DNA of 64,000 nucleotides, from contig NZ_WLZY01000004.1 of NCBI RefSeq assembly GCF_010122465.1, positions 186,001 through 250,000 on the forward strand, written 5' to 3'. This stretch comes from Phytoactinopolyspora mesophila. GTDB lineage: Bacteria; Actinomycetota; Actinomycetes; Jiangellales; Jiangellaceae. The first letter of the stretch is position 1. Each line of letters opens with the position of its first letter. The notes beneath the pieces were generated by a model. That model was not told the origin of the DNA. It searched no databases and worked only from the letters and a program-made list of their open reading frames with translations. Positions 33,643-42,915 of this stretch are shown here, in pieces. Both the position numbers and the translations under genes were made by a program.

Positions 33643-34364
33643 CGCCCACCGCGATGAGCCAGTCCGAACCAGCCGATCACCCGGAGTCGCCCGCCCGCCC
33701 GATCAGGGTCGTCCTGGTCGACGATCAACGCTTGGTGCGGGCCGGGCTCGGCATGGTCATCAACTCCCAGCCCGACCTGGAGGTCGTGGCCGAAGCCGAC
33801 AACGGCGCCGACGCGTTGCAGACCTTGGGGGTGACCCGGTCCGACGTCGTCCTGATGGACGTGCGTATGCCTCGTCTGGACGGGATCGAAGCCACCCGGG
33901 CGCTGCTCAGCGACCCGCGCTACGCGCCCGTGCCCAAGGTGGTCGTGCTGACCACCTTCGACCTCGACGAATACGCGCTGGCCGCGATCAAGGCGGGGGC
34001 GAGCGGCTTTCTGCTCAAGGACGCGCCGCCGGAGGAACTGCTCGGCGCCATTCGCACGGTCTACCGCGGTGACGCGGTGATCGCGCCCAGCACCACCCGA
34101 CGGCTGCTCGACCATGTCGCGCCGTTGCTGCGTGAGGAGGAACCCGACGCCGGACCGGAGGTGCTGAGCAAGCTCACCGAGCGCGAGCGCGAGGTCCTCG
34201 TCCAGATGGCGCGCGGGTTGTCCAACGGTGAGCTCGCCGCGCACTTCGTGGTATCCGAGGCGACCATCAAGACACACGTCGGGCGGATCCTCGCCAAACT
34301 CGGTTCGCGAGACCGGGTCCAGGCCGTGGTCGTCGCCTATCAGACCGGGCTGGTCAAACCGTAG
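33639..34364 (+). CDS. NarL/FixJ-type response regulator
   Basis: A 241-residue regulator. The receiver domain (about 19-140) has the acidic pair DDQ, phospho-acceptor Asp in VVLMDVRMP, Thr in VLTTFD and Lys in LLKDAPP; the C-terminal LuxR helix-turn-helix (about 172-232) has LTEREREVL and GELAAHFVVSEATIKTHVGR. GTG 33639 overlaps the kinase stop (GTGA). The last 11 bp overlap the convergent VanY-like gene. It probably acts on the neighbouring ABC genes, but no binding site was identified. Confidence 0.92.
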   Translation: MTPTAMSQSEPADHPESPARPIRVVLVDDQRLVRAGLGMVINSQPDLEVVAEADNGADALQTLGVTRSDVVLMDVRMPRLDGIEATRALLSDPRYAPVPKVVVLTTFDLDEYALAAIKAGASGFLLKDAPPEELLGAIRTVYRGDAVIAPSTTRRLLDHVAPLLREEEPDAGPEVLSKLTEREREVLVQMARGLSNGELAAHFVVSEATIKTHVGRILAKLGSRDRVQAVVVAYQTGLVKP

Positions 34365-34944
34365 GTTGTGTCCCTGGGCAGGTGCCACCGGGCGACGTGG
34401 TGGGCTCGAAGTGCCACGGCTCGTTGTCGTAGCGGCGGCACAGCCCGAATCTCCAGCCGTTCTCCGCTAGCCAGGCGGCGGCTTCCGGTGGTCCCACGTC
34501 GACGGCGAGACCACGCACGTGCATCGACTCGTCTGGTGGCAGGACCCATCGCCCAGCCGCTTCCTCGGAGCCGTGTTTGTCGACTGCCTCCCAGAAGAGC
34601 TGCTCCTGACGCCCGTAGCTGCGCCAGCCGGACGTCACGACCAGCTCGATTCCTTGCTCAGCGGCGGCGTGAACCGCTTCGTCGACCCGGGCGGCCATGG
34701 CAGACGTCAGGCCGCCGGGATCTGGCCCCTCGTCCAGCGCCGGGTCGATCTCGTGTGGGTCTTTCGTGTCGTCACCAGATGGAGGCGGCCCGATGTCGCC
34801 TGGAAACGACTCGCCCAGCGGATCCGCCGTTTGCGCGGGGTCATCCGAGCCGCGCACCACGATCGAGGTGCCGATGCCACCGATCAGGACCGCACCGAAA
34901 GCAGCAAGAACTCCGCGCCGGGTCAGGAATGTTGATTGAGACAT
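34354..34944 (-). CDS. Secreted D-alanyl-D-alanine carboxypeptidase (VanY/M15B)
   Basis: A 196-residue M15B peptidase. An N-terminal signal (TRRGVLAAFGAVLIGG, twin Arg) is followed by an acidic linker and a catalytic domain with TSGWRSYGRQ, the zinc-binding SMHVRGLAVDVG (His and Asp) and EPWHFE (Glu and His). It trims peptidoglycan stem peptides outside the membrane. The site CTGGAG lies 8 nt before ATG 34944. The gene is convergent with the response regulator and divergent from the FtsX-type exporter genes. Confidence 0.88.
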   Translation of the reverse strand: MSQSTFLTRRGVLAAFGAVLIGGIGTSIVVRGSDDPAQTADPLGESFPGDIGPPPSGDDTKDPHEIDPALDEGPDPGGLTSAMAARVDEAVHAAAEQGIELVVTSGWRSYGRQEQLFWEAVDKHGSEEAAGRWVLPPDESMHVRGLAVDVGPPEAAAWLAENGWRFGLCRRYDNEPWHFEPTTSPGGTCPGTQPTV

Positions 34945-35138
34945 GGTTCAACTCCAGCAGAGACGAGGTGCCAGTCGCGTCCACCCGAAGAGTGATCGCA
35001 AGAGTCCCCGGTACCGCCACGGGCTGACACCCGGACCCGCCCTAGCTCCGACGTTCCGTCCGCCCGCTCGCGCCTAGCGTCGTTCCCAGATGACGACGGG
35101 TCGACGTGACCACGAGCATCCGATGAGGGGAGACACCC

Positions 35139-35927
35139 ATGTCCATGTCGGCCATGAAGGCTGAGCCCGCGGCGCACGAGATGGCCGCGGCTGAGCGGCA
35201 TGCCGTCACAGCGGCCGGGCTCACGAAGGTCTACGGCTCCGGTGGCGCCGCGGTCCGGGCCTTGCGCGACATCGACATTGCTTTCGAAGTCGGGAAATTC
35301 AGCGCGATCATGGGGCCGTCTGGCTCCGGGAAGTCCACGCTGATGCACTGCCTGGCCGGGCTGGACAGCGTCACGTCGGGCCGGGTTTGGCTCGGGTCCA
35401 CGGAGCTGACCCAGCTGGGCGACAACGCACTCACCCGGCTCCGGAGGGAGCGCATTGGCTTCGTCTTCCAGGCGTTCAACCTGATTCCGACGCTGACGGC
35501 ACGACAGAACATCGAGCTCCCTCTCGAACTGGCCGGCCGGCGAACGGATCCGGAGAAGTTCGACGCGCTCACCGGCATACTCGGCATCGCGGACCGCCTG
35601 GAGCACCGCCCGGCAGAGATGTCAGGAGGGCAGCAACAGCGGGTCGCCATCGCGCGGGCCCTGATGAGCGGACCAGACGTCGTCTTCGCGGACGAGCCCA
35701 CGGGCAACCTGGACTCGCGAGCCGGGGCGCAGCTGCTCGATTTCCTCAGGCGTAGTGTGCGTGAGCTGGGACAGACCATCGTCATGGTGACGCACGACCC
35801 GGTAGCGGCGGCATACGCCGAACGTGTGGTGCTGCTGGCCGACGGCCAGCTGGCGGCGGACATCGCCGAGCCCACTTCCGAGCGAATCCGTATCGCGCTG
35901 GATCGGCTCTGGGACGCGGAACTCTGA
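35139..35927 (+). CDS. ABC ATPase of MacB/LolD type
   Basis: A 262-residue ATPase: Walker [11 protein letters not shown]-loop VFQAFNLIP, signature MSGGQQQR, Walker [15 protein letters not shown]-loop VTHDP. The long Walker-B extension (EPTGNLD) is diagnostic for MacB/LolD-type ATPases working with FtsX-like permeases. ATG 35139 has GGGGAGA upstream. The stop and the permease start share one base (TGATG at 35925-35929). Confidence 0.92.
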   Translation: MSMSAMKAEPAAHEMAAAERHAVTAAGLTKVYGSGGAAVRALRDIDIAFEVGKFSAIMGPSGSGKSTLMHCLAGLDSVTSGRVWLGSTELTQLGDNALTRLRRERIGFVFQAFNLIPTLTARQNIELPLELAGRRTDPEKFDALTGILGIADRLEHRPAEMSGGQQQRVAIARALMSGPDVVFADEPTGNLDSRAGAQLLDFLRRSVRELGQTIVMVTHDPVAAAYAERVVLLADGQLAADIAEPTSERIRIALDRLWDAEL

Positions 35928-38524
35928 TGATGCTGCGCACACCCTTCACGCAAATGCGCAGCCACGCCGGGCGGCTCGTGGCCGCCGCCGTGGCTATTAT
36001 CATCGCCACCGCGTTCGTGACAGCTACTGCCGTCGGCGCCAATGTCCTCGAGCGCACCGCGTACAACGCGATCTCGGTGGGCTACGCCCAGGCGGACGTC
36101 GTCGTATCGACGACCAGCGACGCCTTTCCCTCGGCGCTTGTGGAACAGGTCCGCCAGTCGGTCGGGGTCTCAGGCGCTGACGGCCGGTTCACCACGTACC
36201 TGGTGCTCGAAGCCGGCCATCGCAGTGACAGCCCGCTGGCCGCGCCGCTGCCGAGCACACCCGCCCTCCGGATCGAGCCGAGCCGAGGTGAGCACCCGGC
36301 GCGGCCGGGCGAGGTCATGATCGCCGACGTGGTGGCCGAGCGGCTGGGCCTCACGGTCGGTTCGACGGTTGAGACCCCGGTATGGGACAACATGAGCGAA
36401 GGCGACGCCGGCCCCCCGGCGGAGCGGTTGACCGTGACCGGGCTCTTCGCTCACCCCGGCGCCGCCTTCGACCCGCATATCCCGAGCGTGTTCGGTACCT
36501 CTGCCGACGTCGCACGATGGGCCGGCTTGCCTGAGAGCATGTACCACAGCATCCTGGTGACGGCCGAGGACGGCACGTCATCGGAGCAACTGCGCAACAC
36601 GCTGGCGCCGCAGCTGCGCGAATCAGGCGGTGTTGTCCGCACCGCGGACGAGCACGCGGCCTATCTGACCGCGCGGTTTACCTCCGGTGCGTACATCCTC
36701 GCCGCCGTTCTCGCGGGATTGGTCGGGGTAGCACTCGTCGTCGCAGGCATGGTCATCGCCAACACCTTCACCGTTCTGGTCGCTCAGCGCACCCGTGAGC
36801 TGGCGCTGCTGCGCTGTATTGGGGCGACGCGGCGGCAGGTGCGCAACGGTGTCCTGGTGGAAGCCACCGTGCTCGGGGTCGTGGCATCCGTAGCGGGAAT
36901 CGCGGTAGGTGTTGGTTTGGCCCAGCTCGCGGTGATCGGACTCAGGAGCCTCTTCGACGGCCCATGGGTTCCGCGCCACGCAGAGGTGTCAGTCCTCGCC
37001 GTCGTCGTTCCATTGGTGGTCGGAACGGCGATGACCGTATTGGCCGCGCGTGGACCGGCCCGGGCAGCAACTCGGGTGGCGCCACTGGCCGCGTTGCGCC
37101 CGAGCGCTGTCCAGGGGACGGGCACAAGGACGTCGGCTGCCCGGGTGCTGGTATGCACCGGGTTGCTCGGCACCGGAGGTGTTCTGCTGGCGGCCGGGGC
37201 GTGGATCACCAGTCAGGCAAGCACCGCTGCCGGGTTAGCCCTCGGTGTGCTGGGTGGGGCGGTCTCGTTCGGTGGTGTGATGGCCGGTGCGGTCGTGATC
37301 GTCCCGGCATTGCTGGCCGCCGTAGCTCGGATACTGCGGCGGACTGGAGGGGTACCCGCCAAGATCGCGGCGGTGAACGCCGTTCGGCATCCGCGTCGCA
37401 CGGCATCCACGATGGTTGCCTTGCTGATCGGCGTCACGCTGGTGACCACGATGTCGGTGGGAGCAGCATCGGCGCGGGCGACCTTCGAGAGCGAACTCGA
37501 CAGCCATTATCCGGTCGACGTCGTGGTCGGACCGGTCCAATCCAGCGACTCGATGGGCGAGCTGCCTCCGGGTACGGCGGCGGCGGTGAGTGGTGTCGAG
37601 GGAGTCGAGACCGCCGTGCCGTGGCTCGCCACACGGGCACATGTGGAAGGTGTTCTGACCGGCGGCAATAGTGAACCGGGCCCGCCGGAAGGTGATGCCG
37701 ACCGAGGCGGGGGGTTGGAAGTGGACGTCTTGGGCGTCGATCCGGCGGCGGTCGCGGAGGTGGCTCGCGTCGAGTTGTACGAGCTCCGTGCGGGCACCGC
37801 GATCGTGCCGGCGTGGCTCGCCTCCGAGTTTGATTTGCTGGATGGCGACACCCTCCGGCTTTCCGCTGCTGGCGGCGTTGTCCACATGCGGGTGGCTATC
37901 GCGCCGGACGGGCGGGGGATCGTGGTGACCGAGGAAGACCTCACGGCCCTCGCGCCCGGTGCCCCGGCGAGCGAATTGTGGGTGGGCTTGACCTCGGATG
38001 CCACCGCGGCTGAGACGGTCCGGGCGATTCAGGATGCCGTCAGCGACGTGGCCGGAGGAAACGGCGCCATCCCGGTTACCGGCGCCGCCGCTCAGCGAGC
38101 GGAGGTGCGCAGCGTCCTCGACACCATGCTCATGGTGGTGATCGGCCTGCTGCTGGTGTCGGTGCTGATCGCCCTGATCGGTGTCGGCAACACATTGTCG
38201 TTGTCGGTGATCGAACGGAGCAGAGAATCGGCGACGCTTCGAGCACTGGGTATGACTCGTCGCCAGCTCCGGCAGATGCTGGCTGTGGAGGGTGTGCTCG
38301 TCGCCGTGGTGGGAGCGGTGCTGGGGCTTGCGCTCGGCCTGCTCTACGGCTGGCTGGGCACACTCACGGCTTTCGGCGGGGTATGGGAGGTCATCCTGGA
38401 CGTGCCGTGGCTGTGGTTCGCCGTGATTCTGGGTATCGCGGTGGCGGCGGGGCTGGTCGCGAGTGTGTTGCCGGGTCGCCGGGCGGCCAAGGCCGCTCCG
38501 GTCGCCGCGCTCGGTATCCGCTAG
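35927..38524 (+). CDS. FtsX-like ABC permease (MacB/YknZ family, 865 residues)
   Basis: A large permease with a TM helix near residue 20, an extracellular MacB_PCD-type domain (about 45-235), an FtsX block of TMs (about 245-390, [19 protein letters not shown]), a middle region with a pair of TMs (about 400-470), a second extracellular domain and a last FtsX block (about 700-865, [17 protein letters not shown]). Two FtsX blocks in one chain fit the long permeases that pair with MacB-type ATPases. It probably exports peptides or lipoproteins, or acts as a mechanotransmission complex. Coupled to the ATPase by the TGATG overlap. Confidence 0.9.
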   Translation: MMLRTPFTQMRSHAGRLVAAAVAIIIATAFVTATAVGANVLERTAYNAISVGYAQADVVVSTTSDAFPSALVEQVRQSVGVSGADGRFTTYLVLEAGHRSDSPLAAPLPSTPALRIEPSRGEHPARPGEVMIADVVAERLGLTVGSTVETPVWDNMSEGDAGPPAERLTVTGLFAHPGAAFDPHIPSVFGTSADVARWAGLPESMYHSILVTAEDGTSSEQLRNTLAPQLRESGGVVRTADEHAAYLTARFTSGAYILAAVLAGLVGVALVVAGMVIANTFTVLVAQRTRELALLRCIGATRRQVRNGVLVEATVLGVVASVAGIAVGVGLAQLAVIGLRSLFDGPWVPRHAEVSVLAVVVPLVVGTAMTVLAARGPARAATRVAPLAALRPSAVQGTGTRTSAARVLVCTGLLGTGGVLLAAGAWITSQASTAAGLALGVLGGAVSFGGVMAGAVVIVPALLAAVARILRRTGGVPAKIAAVNAVRHPRRTASTMVALLIGVTLVTTMSVGAASARATFESELDSHYPVDVVVGPVQSSDSMGELPPGTAAAVSGVEGVETAVPWLATRAHVEGVLTGGNSEPGPPEGDADRGGGLEVDVLGVDPAAVAEVARVELYELRAGTAIVPAWLASEFDLLDGDTLRLSAAGGVVHMRVAIAPDGRGIVVTEEDLTALAPGAPASELWVGLTSDATAAETVRAIQDAVSDVAGGNGAIPVTGAAAQRAEVRSVLDTMLMVVIGLLLVSVLIALIGVGNTLSLSVIERSRESATLRALGMTRRQLRQMLAVEGVLVAVVGAVLGLALGLLYGWLGTLTAFGGVWEVILDVPWLWFAVILGIAVAAGLVASVLPGRRAAKAAPVAALGIR

Positions 38525-38580
38525 CTCTACGGGTCGCGTGTCGAAGGACGGGGATCGCGCGGCAATACGGTAGACAAGGT

Positions 38581-38615
38581 GAAGGCCCCTCGGAATAAGG
38601 GTCCGAGGGGCCTTC
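38581..38615 (+). terminator. Strong hairpin terminator
   Basis: A perfect 14-bp stem (38581-38594 with 38602-38615) and a 7-nt loop ATAAGGG lie 57 bp after the FtsX-type permease stop. The stem is very GC-rich. No U-run follows, so it may need assistance; position supports termination of the exporter operon. Confidence 0.65.
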
Positions 38616-39036
38616 GGGTCGACCGCTAGCCTGGGACCTGGTGCGACCCAGGTGCCCGGCGTCGCCTCCGATGCTGCGACTGCGTTCGTCGCGTGTGGTC
38701 TCCCACCCGCCACCAACACATAGCGATCAGGTCTTCCGGTCCGTACAAGCCGTCACGCACCGGCCGTGTCTCACCGGGTTGCCCCGGCAAGCCGCCTGCC
38801 GTTCTCGGTTGACCCAGTCCTGCCAGATTCGGTCTCCATCAGCCAGGTTTCCCTGGTGATGACGGGACCGCCCGGCAAGGACGATGGAGCATGTCTAGTC
38901 CTCGCCGTGCACATTGCGCAAGGGGTATGGACCGAGAAACCCGGGCCGACGATTTGTGCACAGCTTCATCCACAAGCCGGCCAGCGGGGCCGGGCCTTAC
39001 CCACACCCCTGTGCGCAAAATCTGTGGACGACTTGC
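38616..39036. other. Gene-free region with DnaA-box-like cluster
   Basis: No credible coding region was seen between the terminator and the META gene. Near its end are four 9-mers each one base from a DnaA box: TTGTGCACA (38954-38962), TCATCCACA (38966-38974), TTACCCACA (38997-39005), and TCGTCCACA as the reverse complement of 39023-39031. A short imperfect hairpin lies near 38632-38660 (GGGACCTGG pairing with CCAGGTGCCC with a bulge). There is no dnaA or dnaN gene nearby. Function not known. Confidence 0.5.
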
Positions 39037-39609
39037 TCACTCGTCGTCGTCGAGCTCGTCATCGTGAACCTCGTCCTCGAGGTCGATATCGGCCTCACCG
39101 TCCGCGTAGAGGTCTAGAGAGTCGCCCGCGGCGTTTGTCAGCGTCATCCGGTCTCCGTCGATCTGCACGGTGACCTCTTCGCGCAGGACCTGGAGCATGG
39201 CGCTGTCGATCTCACCGATCTCGCCCAGACACGCTCGCTTGGTCGCGATCACCGGGCCGAGCGTCAGCGAATCATCCTCGGCAGCCTCGACGTCCCCACC
39301 GAAGCTGTTGCACCCGGTATTCCCGCCGATCCGGGTGTCCTCGAACACCACGAAGGCATCGGCATCGTCCGGGGCGTCAACACTGGTGTCGTTCGTCGTC
39401 AGGCTGTCGAGCCGCCACTGGGTGCCCATCAAAGGCGCGTCTTCTTCGGTCTCCGAGCCAGGACCGTTCTCTGGGACCACTGTTGTGTCGTCATCGCCAT
39501 TGTTTCCGCACGCGGCCACGGCGACTACGCCGGCCACGGCAATCAACACTCGAAGTCGTCTCATATGAGTGGGACGCGCCCGCCCGCCGGCCCGTTCCAT
39601 CGAGATCAT
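39037..39609 (-). CDS. META-domain (HslJ-like) lipoprotein
   Basis: A 190-residue exported protein. The signal segment (RRLRVLIAVAGVVAVAAC) ends in a lipobox with Cys near residue 34, so it is probably a lipoprotein. An Asp/Glu-rich linker leads to a META domain (about 55-150) with GGNTGCNSFGG and the heat-shock HslJ-like arrangement, followed by a very acidic C-terminus. ATG 39609 has GGAGG upstream; ATG 39564 would give a shorter signal peptide and has no good site. META-domain proteins have stress or secretion-linked roles, mostly undefined. Confidence 0.82.
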   Translation of the reverse strand: MISMERAGGRARPTHMRRLRVLIAVAGVVAVAACGNNGDDDTTVVPENGPGSETEEDAPLMGTQWRLDSLTTNDTSVDAPDDADAFVVFEDTRIGGNTGCNSFGGDVEAAEDDSLTLGPVIATKRACLGEIGEIDSAMLQVLREEVTVQIDGDRMTLTNAAGDSLDLYADGEADIDLEDEVHDDELDDDE

Positions 39610-39719
39610 GTGTGCCTCCGGGATCTGTCAGAACTATGAGCCGGACCCGGTTGAGTGCGGCCGCGTCCGATCATGGCAGAGCGCACCCGCACCGGTGTCG
39701 GCTACCCTGGCCGTTACCC

Positions 39720-42700
39720 TCAGCGACGCCCTAACACACGGGTGACCGCGGCGCCGATCGTGGTGGCCAGCACTGTGCCCATGACAATCAGTCCGTAGGC
39801 CACCCACAAGTCGGCACCGCGAGGGTCCCACGCCAGCATCTGGCCGAGCCGGAACACGGGAATCAAGAGGTCGAGCGTGTAGCCGAACGGATTGAACGTC
39901 GGGTGGACCCCCGCCTCGACCGGCTCGAGTGTCCGAGTGGCGAAGAACGCTGTTCCCATGGCCAGCAGCCCTGCGAACCAGATGGCCGCGAGTCCGGGCC
40001 GGTAGCCATACCCGACCATCGCGTCCTGCACGTAGCCCCAGGCCTTCATCAGCAGATGCCCGAACGAGCGTTGGAGGAGATCACGCCGGTGCCGGTGGCG
40101 GGCGAGCAACACACGCCGGGCCGCGGCGTCATCGCCGACGCGGCGGTAGTGTGCCGCGAGTTGCTGGTACGCCTGGTGCTGGTAGCCCGACGGATCGCGG
40201 CGTAGCCACGCCAGCGCGGTGCTCACATCCGCACCGCCGGGATCATCGAAGGTAAGACCGGAGAGCAGCACCGTCGTGGTGTCGGAAGGATCGAGAACCA
40301 GCGTACGTACTTCGGCGTCGCGCAGGTCGACTCCGCATTCACCGTTGGGCAAATCGACCGAGCCTGCGCGTACAGCTGACAGGTCGATCTCCATGGGGTC
40401 GGACAAGGCACGCCGGCGCGGCACGGACAGCCCGTTCAGCGACAACTGCCGCGCGATCTCGCCCTGTCTTATCGTTACCAGCGGCCGGGATTCGCCGATC
40501 ACCGACAGGTCACTGCACTCCAGGTCGCCTGCGACCCGGCACCGGGAAAGGACGATGACACCTTGCACCTCCAGATCCGTCAGCCGTAATACCCCGCAGG
40601 CCATGTCAGCGGCTACCAACGCTGAGCCATCGCTGGCCTCGATCCGGGCGCCTCTGAGACTGACGCCTGAGGCGAACGTGGAACCGCTGAGCCGGATGGT
40701 CCCGTGGAACTGGCCTCCGTCGATGAGCAGGTCGTCCGAGGTTGTCTGTAGTGCGCTCAGCACAACCGGGCCATCCGGGGCGTCGATCCCGTGGCCGGCG
40801 AAGTTGGCGTCTCTGATGATGATCCGGCGCCGGACGTGTGCTTGGTCGAGCCCGGCGGTGCCCACGATTTCGGTGCGTTTGAGTGAGATCTTTCCGCCGA
40901 CGTCGATGCCGGTGCAGTCCAGTGCCTGATGACCGGGCGTGCTCAACACGCCTCCGTCGAGAATCACGTCTCCGCCGATGACGGCGTCCCGAAGGATGAC
41001 CCTGCCGTTAGCCCAGAACGAGCCCGCGTTGGACGAGTAGGGATCGTCGCCGAGGATCAAGTCGCCGTTCACGTGCACCCGCGAGCCGATGAGGGCGTTC
41101 CCCTCCGGGTTGATGATCCGAGCCCCGGTGAGCGACAGGCTGTCGGTGACCGCCGCGGTCAGGCGCACCGCGCCCTTGGCCACGAGGTTGCGGGCAGTGA
41201 TGCGGCCGTCCACCTGAAGGCCGATCGCGTCGACGACGATGCCGGGCCCCTCGATTTCGGCATGGCGCAGGAGCACATCGCTGCGTACGCGCGCGTGAAA
41301 CAGCCGGAGCTTTCCCCGGATGTTCGAGCCGTCCATCACGAGGCTCTTGCCGATATCGGCGTGGGCGAGGTCGACATCGCCGATCGCGTGGAAATCGGGC
41401 CGCAGCGTCATCCTGCCGCCCACCACCGCCCTGGAGCCGGCCAGCGCACGCTGGCCGGCGCCGTCCAGGTGGGCGCCACCTAGCAACAGGCCGGTGCCCA
41501 CCTGGGCGGCGTAGATGTTCAACGTGCCTTCGTTACGCAACCCCTCGCAATTCAGCTCGCGCCGGATGGTTGCTGCTTGGAGGCTGACTGACCAGGTGTC
41601 GTGCGGCCACGACACCGTGGTGTCGACCAGGCGCAGATTCGTGGACTCGATCTCGTCGAACGCGACCTGCCCGTGGAAGGTCGCCCGATCGGCCACGATG
41701 TTGGTGATCCGTGCGCCGCTGGCGACTACGGCGCGCCCGCCGGTCTCGCGGACGGACAGATCCCGCATGGCCAGCGTGTCGCGGATGACACTGCGGGGCA
41801 GCGACAGCGCTCCGAGGATCCGGGCTCCGTTCTCGATCTCGATCCGGTCCGCGTTCACGTCGCCGGCGGAGAGGGCGTAACCCTTCGGGCAAGCTAGTAC
41901 CGCGCTGTTGAACGCGATGGTGCCTGAGATGGTCGCATGGCGGAGATCGAGCCTTCCGGTGCACCGTACGTTGTTCGCGAGCACCCCGGCGGCGGTGAGG
42001 CGGGTGGCATCAAAAGCGGTGCCGGTGCCGTTGCGCATCACCGCACCGGTCATGTCGACCCGGCCGTCGATCGAGGTATTGCCGGCCAGTTCGATCGCGC
42101 CGCGAGCGCGGATTCCGGCCAGCCCGAGCCGGCCACCGACGCGCAGCCGCTCGGCATAGATGGCTTGGTCGCGTTCGGAGAACACCCTGGCGCGATCTAG
42201 CACCAGATCGCCCCAGACCGTGAGGTTCCGGGCGTGTAAGGGCGGCTCCGAGCCGACGAGGCGGCTGTCTTCGAGGGACATCGAGCGGTGCACGCGGGTA
42301 TCCGCGATGACGGCGGCGCCCAGGTGGCAGTCACGGACCGTGAAGGCGCCTTCGACGTCGATCGACTCGGTCCGGAGGCTGGGTAGCCGGCAGCGGACCA
42401 GTTCGATGCCGGCGGCCATCAGCTCGGCGAACCCCACCACTTCGTCGATCCAGCACAGATCCAGCCGCAGTGGCCGGCCGAGGCGACCGTAGCGGAACAG
42501 CATGTTGCCGGTGACGCGGACGCCGGTCAACCGGACGGCGGCCCCGTGGGATGCGGTGCCGTCGCGGAGAAACTCGGCCAGCGGGTCAGCGTGGACGATC
42601 CGGTTCTCCGGCCAGATCGAGGGGTCGGAGACGGCACGGGGATCGATGTCCAGGCCAAGGACGGCTTCTTCGCCCCGCTCCAGCGAATCGCGCAGCGCCC

Positions 42701-42731
42701 GTTCCGCGGGCCGCAGCTTGTCCCGTGCCAC
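39720..42731 (-). CDS. Giant beta-solenoid membrane protein
   Basis: A 1003-residue protein. About residues 70-830 read as repeated ~20-residue units of the form VxGxLxLxxAxI (for example GGRLGLAGIRARGAIELAG, GKSLVMDGSNIRGKLRLFH), which is typical of a right-handed beta-solenoid of the bactofilin/pentapeptide kind. The C-terminal ~150 residues include YQQLAAHYRRVGDDAAARRVL, a helix-rich stretch, and three TM segments ending VLATTIGAAVTRVL. The same C-terminal tail occurs in a Streptomyces family of about 500-550 residues, so this member is about twice as long. GTG 42731 is chosen because AGGAGG lies 8 nt upstream; ATG 42779 lacks a site. Function unknown. Confidence 0.8.
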   Translation of the reverse strand: MARDKLRPAERALRDSLERGEEAVLGLDIDPRAVSDPSIWPENRIVHADPLAEFLRDGTASHGAAVRLTGVRVTGNMLFRYGRLGRPLRLDLCWIDEVVGFAELMAAGIELVRCRLPSLRTESIDVEGAFTVRDCHLGAAVIADTRVHRSMSLEDSRLVGSEPPLHARNLTVWGDLVLDRARVFSERDQAIYAERLRVGGRLGLAGIRARGAIELAGNTSIDGRVDMTGAVMRNGTGTAFDATRLTAAGVLANNVRCTGRLDLRHATISGTIAFNSAVLACPKGYALSAGDVNADRIEIENGARILGALSLPRSVIRDTLAMRDLSVRETGGRAVVASGARITNIVADRATFHGQVAFDEIESTNLRLVDTTVSWPHDTWSVSLQAATIRRELNCEGLRNEGTLNIYAAQVGTGLLLGGAHLDGAGQRALAGSRAVVGGRMTLRPDFHAIGDVDLAHADIGKSLVMDGSNIRGKLRLFHARVRSDVLLRHAEIEGPGIVVDAIGLQVDGRITARNLVAKGAVRLTAAVTDSLSLTGARIINPEGNALIGSRVHVNGDLILGDDPYSSNAGSFWANGRVILRDAVIGGDVILDGGVLSTPGHQALDCTGIDVGGKISLKRTEIVGTAGLDQAHVRRRIIIRDANFAGHGIDAPDGPVVLSALQTTSDDLLIDGGQFHGTIRLSGSTFASGVSLRGARIEASDGSALVAADMACGVLRLTDLEVQGVIVLSRCRVAGDLECSDLSVIGESRPLVTIRQGEIARQLSLNGLSVPRRRALSDPMEIDLSAVRAGSVDLPNGECGVDLRDAEVRTLVLDPSDTTTVLLSGLTFDDPGGADVSTALAWLRRDPSGYQHQAYQQLAAHYRRVGDDAAARRVLLARHRHRRDLLQRSFGHLLMKAWGYVQDAMVGYGYRPGLAAIWFAGLLAMGTAFFATRTLEPVEAGVHPTFNPFGYTLDLLIPVFRLGQMLAWDPRGADLWVAYGLIVMGTVLATTIGAAVTRVLGRR

Positions 42732-42835
42732 GTGGTGTCCTCCTGCTGGGTTCGCGGTAGTGATCGGCTGTTCGTTCATTGAGGATCTACCGGACAGTCG
42801 GGACGATCAAGGCCACGCGCACGGTGGCGCCGGAC

Positions 42836-42883
42836 TTGCCAAAGTTACTGGCGAGTAGCATCATGGGGTTACTCACCAGTAAC
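42836..42883 (+). promoter_or_regulatory. fadE5-like gene promoter with two operators
   Basis: TTGCCA (42836-42841) and CATCAT (42859-42864) are 17 bp apart. Operator 1 (GTTACT-GGCG-AGTAGC, 42844-42859) fills the spacer and operator 2 (GTTACT-CACC-AGTAAC, 42868-42883) covers the expected start of transcription. The second is a perfect 6-bp-arm palindrome. The pattern fits a TetR-type repressor of fatty-acid catabolism, but no such gene is adjacent, and which protein binds is not known. Confidence 0.6.
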
Positions 42884-42915
42884 TACCCGGCTCGGGACGG
42901 CCTGACGGAGGAAGC

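Noticed and set aside
37235-38719. Long open reading (about 490 codons) on the strand opposite the FtsX-type permease
   Set aside because: High-GC shadow of a strongly supported gene; the translation is Arg/His-rich with no domain.
38954-39031. Chromosome replication origin at the DnaA-box-like cluster
   Set aside because: No dnaA or dnaN gene beside it and boxes are imperfect; kept only as a box cluster.
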